From the NCBI RefSeq assembly GCF_048595215.1, contig NZ_JBMDWJ010000218.1, positions 1-12,018 of the forward strand: DNA of 12,018 nucleotides, in the 5' to 3' direction. Below, in pieces: positions 7,251 through 12,018 of the stretch. The notes under the pieces were generated by a model that was not told the DNA's origin, did not search any database, and was given only the letters and a program-made list of their open reading frames with translations. Both the position numbers and the translations under genes were made by a program. Numbering within the stretch: position 1 is the stretch's first letter; each line of letters opens with the position of its first letter. Origin of the DNA: Siphonobacter sp048595215 (GTDB taxonomy: Bacteria; Bacteroidota; Bacteroidia; Cytophagales; Spirosomataceae).

Positions 7251-7265
7251 TTAACTATTAGTTAA
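7251..7265. promoter_or_regulatory. Perfect 15-bp palindrome, candidate operator of the ThuA gene
   Basis: TTAACTA-T-TAGTTAA is a perfect inverted repeat with a 1-bp centre, in the 116-bp gap between the small SnoaL-like gene and the ThuA gene. Its centre lies about 46 bp upstream of the start point predicted from the TAGCTTTG element, where an activator or repressor dimer could bind. The regulator is unknown, and the site is AT-rich, so chance is not excluded. Confidence 0.42.
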
Positions 7266-7304
7266 TTGTGCGTGAGTAAACCCTTAAATCATTATTGGGA
7301 TCGT

Positions 7305-7682
7305 CTAACTATAGTCGCTGATTCGGGTAATCTTACCCTGGCTGACTTCAAAAATGCTGACGCCCCGCAGGCGTAAGGTTTCACCCGCTTTTAAGCCATT
7401 GGGCAGATCCTGGGCCAGCGTAGCCCGATAGTCAATTTCTACCGCCGCTGCTGTATCACTCAGCACCTGGAAGCGTACCGATTGTCGGCGTTCGCTGAAA
7501 AAGTTAAGCGATTGAAGAGCCAGCGTTTCAAATTCGGACTTAGACCGGGTGGTCGTAATCCCTGAGGCGTTCGAAACGTTCTCAAAAAAGACGGCCTCAT
7601 CGAGCAAAGCCAGCATAGCCGGTACGTCTTTGCCATTATACGCCGTAAGATAAGCCTGAATAATTTCTTCCATAGGGGGCAT
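7305..7682 (-). CDS. SnoaL-like / NTF2-like small protein
   Basis: A 125-residue protein with the cone-shaped NTF2/SnoaL pattern. An N-terminal helix (MEEIIQAYLTAYNGKD) is followed by VPAMLALLDEAVFFEN, a middle segment rich in Ser and Thr, and three long strands: QSVRFQVLSDTAAAVEIDYRA, then GETLRLRGVSIFEVSQGKITRISDYS. The closing phrase (F-E-V-x-x-G-K-I-x-R-I-x-D) is characteristic of SnoaL-type proteins. It has no signal peptide, so it is cytoplasmic. The family includes ketosteroid isomerases, polyketide cyclases and many proteins of unknown role, so no reaction is assigned. Met 4 (7673) is an equally good start. The gene lies 116 bp upstream of the ThuA gene on the same strand, but that gap contains a promoter element, so separate transcription is likely. 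Confidence 0.85.
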   Translation of the reverse strand: MPPMEEIIQAYLTAYNGKDVPAMLALLDEAVFFENVSNASGITTTRSKSEFETLALQSLNFFSERRQSVRFQVLSDTAAAVEIDYRATLAQDLPNGLKAGETLRLRGVSIFEVSQGKITRISDYS

Positions 7683-7804
7683 TTGAGGCAGTAAAGTAGC
7701 GATAATTTTTAGGCCTGAACAATGATTTTTCGGGAAGTACCTAACCCAGGCTTTTGTAAACAGGCACTATTTTTTGGAGGGATGTAACATTCGTTCACCT
7801 TTCA

Positions 7805-9031
7805 ATGACTATGAATCTCCTACACGCAACGCCACTTGGGTTCGAAAATCCTTTTCAATCGTTCTGGATGGCTGGTTATGAATGTTCAGATCAACTCAAT
7901 TGCTTCGGAAATCGGGTTGATCTGTTAACGATTTCCGGCCATTTGGATCAGTTGGATGAAGATTACAAACAGCTGCAGCCCTTTCAAATTCGTACGGTAC
8001 GCGAAGGGATTCGCTGGAGTTCCGTTGAAAAACAACCCTATCAGTACGACTGGACGGTGGTTCGTCAGATGATTGAGAAAGGTCGTCAGCACGGTATTCA
8101 GCAGGTGTGGGATCTGTGCCATTTTGGTTATCCGGACGATCTAACGCCCCTGCATCCGCTCTTTGCCCGACGGTTTGCGGCGTTATGTCGGGCCTTCGTT
8201 GACTTCTACCGAACCATTGATCCGGATGGCACCCTGATCATCACGCCGATCAATGAGGTGAGTTTCATCTCCTGGCTGGGCGGGGACGCCCGGGGTACTT
8301 CCCCGTATTGCGTCAAACAGGGCTGGGATGTGAAGTATCACCTGATGCGGGCCTACATTGAAGGCGTGGCCGCCATTCGTGAAATGGACGCTCAAGTCAA
8401 AATTATGTCTACGGAACCGCTGGTGAATATGGTGCCGCCCCTAAACGCTACCTACGAACAGCAGCGGAAGGCAGACCTGGCTCATCACGCTCAGTTTCAG
8501 GCCATGGATATATTGACGGGACGAACTTGCCCGGAGCTGGGCGGCTCGCCAGACTATCTGGATATCCAGGGACTCAACTATTATTACAACAACCAATGGG
8601 TCGTGAATGAGGGTAGTGGTAATACATTTCTTCCCTGGGGAAATGAAGGGAACGATCCCCGCTGGCGACCTTTACGCAGTTTATTCCACGAAGCTTTTGA
8701 ACGATACGGAAAACCGATCGTACTGAGTGAGACGAGCCATCCGGGGGAACACCGACCGCACTGGATCCGTTTTGTGGCGGAAGAATGTGCTGCGGCAATC
8801 GAGCAGGGCATTCCCCTGTGGGGACTGTGTTTGTACCCCATCATTGATCGTCCGGACTGGGATCATCTGGATCACTGGCATCGGTCGGGATTGTGGGATG
8901 CTGAACTCCTACCGGGGCAATCGCCCCGCCGCGTTCTGTACGAGCCCTACGCTCAGGCCATTACTGCAAGTCAGCGATTGTTGGATGTAGCCTTTGCCCG
9001 CAAAAAAGCAGAACAGCCGAGGATTTTCTAA
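7805..9031 (+). CDS. Cytoplasmic clan-A (GH1-like) TIM-barrel glycoside hydrolase
   Basis: A 408-residue protein without a signal peptide, starting MTMNLLHATP; Met 3 (7811) is an alternative start. Barrel landmarks run in order: FWMAGYECSDQLN (20-32), the strand-2 phrase IRTVREGIRWSSVE (62-75), VWDLCHFGYPDDL (101-113), ITPINEVSFISWLGGD (146-161) with N150-E151, the strand-6 region DIQGLNYYYNNQW (253-265), IVLSETSHPGEHR (305-317) with E309, and WGLCLYPIIDRPDWD near the C-terminus. In clan GH-A the Asn-Glu at strand 4 is the acid/base and the Glu at strand 7 the nucleophile, so E151 and E309 are the inferred pair. The layout recalls the GH1 / COG2723 beta-glucosidase group and GH1-like proteins next to sugar-nucleotide reductases, but the sequence is diverged and I cannot assign a family or substrate. 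It is divergent from the SnoaL-like gene across a 122-bp gap. Confidence 0.82.
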   Translation: MTMNLLHATPLGFENPFQSFWMAGYECSDQLNCFGNRVDLLTISGHLDQLDEDYKQLQPFQIRTVREGIRWSSVEKQPYQYDWTVVRQMIEKGRQHGIQQVWDLCHFGYPDDLTPLHPLFARRFAALCRAFVDFYRTIDPDGTLIITPINEVSFISWLGGDARGTSPYCVKQGWDVKYHLMRAYIEGVAAIREMDAQVKIMSTEPLVNMVPPLNATYEQQRKADLAHHAQFQAMDILTGRTCPELGGSPDYLDIQGLNYYYNNQWVVNEGSGNTFLPWGNEGNDPRWRPLRSLFHEAFERYGKPIVLSETSHPGEHRPHWIRFVAEECAAAIEQGIPLWGLCLYPIIDRPDWDHLDHWHRSGLWDAELLPGQSPRRVLYEPYAQAITASQRLLDVAFARKKAEQPRIF

Positions 9032-9054
9032 GCAAAAGACCTTTCTTGCGTAGG

Positions 9055-9076
9055 TTGTTTAATGCTTACTAAACAA
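9055..9076. repeat. Short inverted repeat between glycosidase and lipoprotein genes
   Basis: TTGTTTA (9055-9061) and TAAACAA (9070-9076) are perfect inverted arms around an 8-nt spacer, in the 74-bp gap before the gene at 9106. It could be a weak hairpin or an operator; there is no T tract for a normal terminator. Confidence 0.35.
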
Positions 9077-9105
9077 AGCCTCATCACCTATTTTTTCGTA
9101 TCCGC

Positions 9106-9561
9106 ATGAAAGTTCTTCCCCTGTTAGGGCTCGCTTCTTTGATGGCTTTCTATTCTTGTGAACAGAGGGCCTGTATGTCGCCACCTCCCACGTATCAATT
9201 TGCGTTTGTAAATAAACAAGGATTACCTGCTTTAGATAGCACCCGGGCGATGCAAGTACGCTTGATGTATAAAGATGCTTCGGGGGTGGAGCAGACGGTT
9301 GCCCCCGAAGACTTTAAAGTCATTGCGTCGAAACCGTATGGCGTCGTTTTTGAATCTTCCTATGCTTTAATTGAAAATCCAAAACCGCAAACCCGCGTCT
9401 ATACGATCACCCTTGGTACGGAATCATTGGGTCGGCTTCAGCTTACTAGTAAAAAAAACACTACCCAATGTAATAGTTGGATGAACCTGAACGAAGCCCG
9501 TTTTAATGAGCAAATTTTAAGCCGGGGCGAAGAGGTAAATTATTTGATTCAACTTCCGTAA
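9106..9561 (+). CDS. Small putative lipoprotein, family not identified
   Basis: A 151-residue protein with a lipoprotein signal (MKVLPLLGLASLMAFYSC, Cys 18, then EQRAC). The mature part reads PPPTYQFAFVNKQGLPALD, a pattern common in small Bacteroidota lipoproteins in which a Cys-Pro-rich start leads into a strand ending in (V/D)-x-x-G. Further strand-like segments follow (MQVRLMYKDASG, KPYGVVFESSYALIE, RVYTITLGTESLGRLQLTSK) and it ends EEVNYLIQLP. Three more cysteine-containing or turn segments (RACMSPP, TTQCNSW) may give a disulfide. No catalytic motif is visible. It is probably a periplasmic-facing or outer-membrane lipoprotein of unknown role. It follows the clan-A glycosidase by 74 bp in the same direction and could be read with it, since no terminator separates them. 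Confidence 0.8.
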   Translation: MKVLPLLGLASLMAFYSCEQRACMSPPPTYQFAFVNKQGLPALDSTRAMQVRLMYKDASGVEQTVAPEDFKVIASKPYGVVFESSYALIENPKPQTRVYTITLGTESLGRLQLTSKKNTTQCNSWMNLNEARFNEQILSRGEEVNYLIQLP

Positions 9562-9883
9562 CCAAGCGTCAGGATAGGAATGAGTCAAGGAGTTGTCCCT
9601 GCGTTACCTATAGGGATGAGCGTCACTGCATAATTGATAGGTAAGGGCTCAATTTAGGGAATGTAGTACCCTATTTCTTAGATAAAAGTGCTAACCGCTG
9701 TAGAGTCATTAACCTTTGTGGGAGATGATTCTATCGCGGCTATTTTCTCCTACCTACTTAACATTTTCTTCTCAGCGTACTGATCGTCAGCGATGGGTGC
9801 TTCTTGATTTGGTAACCTTGAAGGTCTAAACTTGCGGTTGTTTTTCCCAAATCACTACTCTGAAGAAACAGGAATGAAAACAA

Positions 9884-9903
9884 GGCTTACGGCTCCGTAA
9901 GCC
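9884..9903 (-). terminator. GC-rich hairpin, possible minus-strand terminator
   Basis: GGCTTACGG (9884-9892) is inverted at CCGTAAGCC (9895-9903), giving an 8-bp stem with a GCTC tetraloop. On the minus strand it runs into TTGTTTTC, which resembles a terminator tail; on the plus strand no T tract follows. No minus-strand gene is known upstream, so its role is unclear. Confidence 0.35.
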
Positions 9904-10060
9904 CTGCTAGCTTATGGTTTGCTGTGCTGTTGAAGCGTTTTGGAATTCTGGCAGAAACAGAAACCGGTTTTCTAGCAGATCGACTTCTGTTTAGTTTAAA
10001 GATCAGTATACTAGGGTAGTGCTAGGTATAAGTGACTAAATAATTTGTAATTATTCAACT

Positions 10061-10093
10061 ATTACTACAAAGGTTTACAATGATTACTACAAA
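10061..10093. repeat. 11-bp direct repeat with 22-bp period
   Basis: ATTACTACAAA occurs at 10061-10071 and again at 10083-10093, exactly 22 bp apart, about two helical turns, so both copies face the same side of the DNA. A related CTACTACCAAA occurs at 10135-10145. It could be a pair of regulator sites upstream of the surface-protein operon, or chance in AT-rich DNA. Confidence 0.4.
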
Positions 10094-10392
10094 CTATATC
10101 CAGTAAAGAGATTTAGTTTCGCGTCTTCAAATCGCTACTACCAAATCTCATGACCTCATTCCCGCCGGATATTCGTCTGTTTTTCGCTTTCGTTTTTCAA
10201 AAGTACACGTGTTTCGTAGCTCCAAGGCCCTTACTTATTCTGGTTACTTGTTAATCAGGCTTCTCCCTAATTCCATTTAATCCAGCACCAAACAGACCAG
10301 CGGTACATCACCGAACGGGACGGGTTCGCTTTGCCTATACGGTTCCCTGGTACTTCTCCTTCTAACTAATCAACCATAATCCATCCATTTTT

Positions 10393-11550
10393 ATGAAAAA
10401 AAGAATACTCTTAGGAATCATGTTGTCGGCGGGTAGTTTCTTCGCTGTACAGGCTCAGGTAAAAATCGGGGCTAATCCTACTACCATTCAGGGCGGTTCG
10501 TTACTCGAGCTGGAAAATGAAACAGCCAGTGGTAATAATCAGCGGGGTTTACAGCTTCCCCGAGTAGCGTTAACGAATACGGGTACCTGGGCTCCCATGG
10601 CTGGATCGGCAGCTCCCGGTATGACCATCTACAATACAAACGCTGACATTGCCGGTGCCCGAGCCAATGGGGTAGGGGCCTACATCTGGTATGCCGGAAC
10701 GGGTTGGAACCCCATTACCGATTGGTCGTTGGCCGGCAATAACATCGTAGCTGGCCAAGTGCTGGGAACCAATAACGATCAGAATTTAAACATTCGAGCG
10801 AATGGAGCCAACCGAATTTCCATTAGTGCAGAAACCGGGCAAACCCAATTTGGGGGAGCGAATATGGCTGTACCACGCCTGTATATTACTCGTCCTGCTC
10901 CGGGAACGGCCATTCCAGGCTTGTACGTGGAAAACTCGACGGGCTTTAACTCGGCACCGGCCTCTAACATTGTCGTAGGTAATGCGGCGGGCAATTCTTT
11001 TAAAGGCATGTACGGTTTTGTAAGCGGCGGTTATGACCAGGTGACGGCCGGTCAGGTTAACGCGGGCATATCGTACCGAAGCAATGGCACTTTGAGTTTG
11101 GGCGTTGCGGCGGACCCTTACAGTCCTGGCGAAGCTACGGCCGATAAACTCGTCATCACGAGCGGCGGAGATGTAACCGTACGCGACGGAAACCTGACGG
11201 TAAACGGAGGCATTTCTTCGAACATAACGAAGGTGGGTGTTACCAATAACGTAGCGGGTGGAGCCGCTGGAAGTCCGACGGTTTTGAGTAATACGGCTTC
11301 CTCCTATATTGCCCTTTCTCCGGCTGCCGGAGCAGATGCCTATCAGGTGCCCGCAGCTAGTGCCAATGCAGGTTTGATGTTGATCATTAAAAACAACACG
11401 TCGGTAGCTGCTACGCTGAGTTCAGCGGGTGGACGCTTCATCGTAGCGAACGTTGGCAATTTAACCTACACGCTGGATCCCGGAGCGAATGTTCGGGTCA
11501 TTACCCTCATTTCTGACGGAGCCAACTGGCAGATTACGGCTACGAATTAA
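10393..11550 (+). CDS. Secreted fibre- or adhesin-like surface protein
   Basis: A 385-residue protein with a clear signal peptide (MKKRILLGIMLSAGSFFAVQA, cleavage before QVKIG). Residues about 22-115 carry a module frequent in exported Bacteroidota proteins: VKIGANPTTIQGGSLLELEN, then NNQRGLQLPRVALTNTGTW, GMTIYNTN and GAYIWYAGTGWNPI. The middle is rich in Gly, Asn, Ala and Ser with beta-strand periodicity (NLNIRANGANRISISAETG, GDVTVRDGNLTVNGGISSN). The last hundred residues (YQVPAASANAGLMLIIKNN, then AATLSSAGGRFIVANVG and VRVITLISDGANWQITATN) resemble the beta-rich end domains of fibre proteins, including phage-tail-fibre-type heads. Cysteine is absent. I see no type IX secretion C-terminal domain. 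Likely extracellular; trimerisation is inference. It is the first gene of a probable operon, 23 bp before the next start, with a long non-coding leader region upstream. Confidence 0.82.
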   Translation: MKKRILLGIMLSAGSFFAVQAQVKIGANPTTIQGGSLLELENETASGNNQRGLQLPRVALTNTGTWAPMAGSAAPGMTIYNTNADIAGARANGVGAYIWYAGTGWNPITDWSLAGNNIVAGQVLGTNNDQNLNIRANGANRISISAETGQTQFGGANMAVPRLYITRPAPGTAIPGLYVENSTGFNSAPASNIVVGNAAGNSFKGMYGFVSGGYDQVTAGQVNAGISYRSNGTLSLGVAADPYSPGEATADKLVITSGGDVTVRDGNLTVNGGISSNITKVGVTNNVAGGAAGSPTVLSNTASSYIALSPAAGADAYQVPAASANAGLMLIIKNNTSVAATLSSAGGRFIVANVGNLTYTLDPGANVRVITLISDGANWQITATN

Positions 11551-11573
11551 GTTTCACCCTTCACTTATCGAAT

Positions 11574-12018
11574 ATGAACAAGCGATTAGGGGGTGTACTG
11601 CTAACCCTACAGATAGCGTCGATACCGGCTCTAGCTCAGGTTGGTCATGAAGTCTATAGTACCCCCACCATAGAGGCGACCAACCGAAATACGAATTCGA
11701 ACGTAGCTGATTTTTCGGACTATTTTCGGGTAAATGCCCTCGCTACCTATACCAACATTGGTAGCATTTACTGGCTCAACACCAACACGGCCGGTACGTT
11801 TATTACGAATGGTACGTATACCACAGGTACAGCGGCTACGGATTACTTCGGCAATGGTACGGCTAGGCAGGCCATGGAAATTAACGGTAGTTCGGCTCCC
11901 ATTTTTAATAATTTGATTTTTCAAAATGGGGCGATGAACATTGCCAATTCCGCTGGGATTACGATCAATCGCAGCCTGACCCTAACCAATGGTCTTACCA
12001 CTACGCAACGCAATAGTC
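11574..12018 (+). CDS. Exported beta-strand-rich surface protein, N-terminal part, truncated by window edge
   Basis: From the ATG at 11574 the frame stays open for 148 codons to the right edge. Residues 1-22 form a signal peptide (MNKRLGGVLLTLQIASIPALA, then Q). The mature part is rich in Asn, Thr, Gly and Ala with repeated strand-turn units: YTNIGSIYWLNTNTAGTFI, TNGTYTTGTAATDYFGNGT, APIFNNLIFQNGAMNI and ITINRSLTLTNGLTTTQRN. The last units look like the parallel beta-helix repeats of large Bacteroidota cell-surface proteins, which often end in a type IX secretion sorting domain; that end is outside the window, so this is inference. It starts 23 bp after the fibre-like gene and is almost certainly cotranscribed with it, suggesting a joint surface structure. 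Antisense and other-frame readings over the stretch are shadows. Confidence 0.8.
   Translation, partial: MNKRLGGVLLTLQIASIPALAQVGHEVYSTPTIEATNRNTNSNVADFSDYFRVNALATYTNIGSIYWLNTNTAGTFITNGTYTTGTAATDYFGNGTARQAMEINGSSAPIFNNLIFQNGAMNIANSAGITINRSLTLTNGLTTTQRNS

Larger units (their letters stand above)
9562..10392. other. 831-bp region without a convincing gene, rich in short repeats
   Basis: No frame reaches 60 codons and none of the short ones (for example 9725-9829, 34 codons) shows coding character. What is visible: the palindrome CCTATAGG (9607-9614); an inverted repeat TAGGG/CCCTA (9655-9673); a GC-rich hairpin at 9884-9903; AAACAGAA/TTCTGTTT arms (9955-9962 and 9985-9992) flanking the palindrome AAACCGGTTT (9961-9970); TATACTAG/CTAGGTATA (10007-10030); and an 11-bp direct repeat at 10061-10093. 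The region is probably regulatory DNA and leader for the surface-protein operon at 10393; a decayed gene or small RNA is possible. I found no clear TTTG/TAnnTTTG pair on the plus strand. Confidence 0.6.

Noticed and set aside
9725..9829. 34-codon plus-strand frame in the long gap
   Set aside because: Too short, with no recognisable motif and no promoter or conserved start context; likely chance.
10393..12018. Prophage or contractile-injection tail region
   Set aside because: Only the C-terminal part of the first protein is fibre-like; both proteins carry Sec signal peptides, and no sheath, baseplate, capsid or lysis genes are visible.

Overview
The window looks like chromosomal DNA from a member of the Bacteroidota, most likely a Cytophagales relative (Spirosoma/Siphonobacter-like). 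This rests on the intermediate base composition, the many small lipoproteins with short N-terminal signals, the absence of Shine-Dalgarno sequences before most starts, promoter-like TTTG / TAnnTTTG elements, a periplasmic two-component-regulator propeller protein, a DUF1680 glycosidase and large secreted repeat-rich surface proteins. The genus is inference.

Left part (1-2838): the 5' end of a Reg_prop sensor-type gene runs off the left edge on the minus strand. A 465-bp non-coding gap separates it from three consecutive plus-strand lipoprotein genes (800-1339, 1579-1977, 2026-2838). None belongs to a family I can name with certainty; the third has YD/RHS-like strand repeats. A clear hairpin terminator follows the third.

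Centre (3013-9031): a secreted DUF1680 / GH127-type glycosidase with all expected catalytic Cys and Glu residues faces a dps gene across a shared bidirectional terminator. Leftward genes for a tandem-ThuA-domain secreted protein and a small NTF2/SnoaL-like protein follow. A divergent gene then encodes a cytoplasmic clan-A (GH1-like) TIM-barrel glycosidase. The theme is carbohydrate breakdown plus stress protection, but the genes point in different directions and do not form one polysaccharide-utilisation operon; no SusC/SusD pair is present. A perfect 15-bp palindrome lies just upstream of an exact -7 element before the ThuA gene and looks like an operator.

Right part (9106-12018): a fourth small lipoprotein gene, then about 830 bp without a convincing gene but with several short direct and inverted repeats, then a probable two-gene operon (23-bp gap) for secreted surface proteins. 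The first resembles a fibre/adhesin. The second, cut by the right edge, looks like the start of a large beta-strand-rich exported protein.

Nothing here is a clearly new defence or mobile system: I saw no CRISPR array, tRNA, rRNA, transposase or phage gene. The best leads are the palindrome/promoter arrangement before the ThuA gene, the unassigned clan-A glycosidase, the fibre-like operon with its long leader region, and the unnamed lipoprotein cluster.
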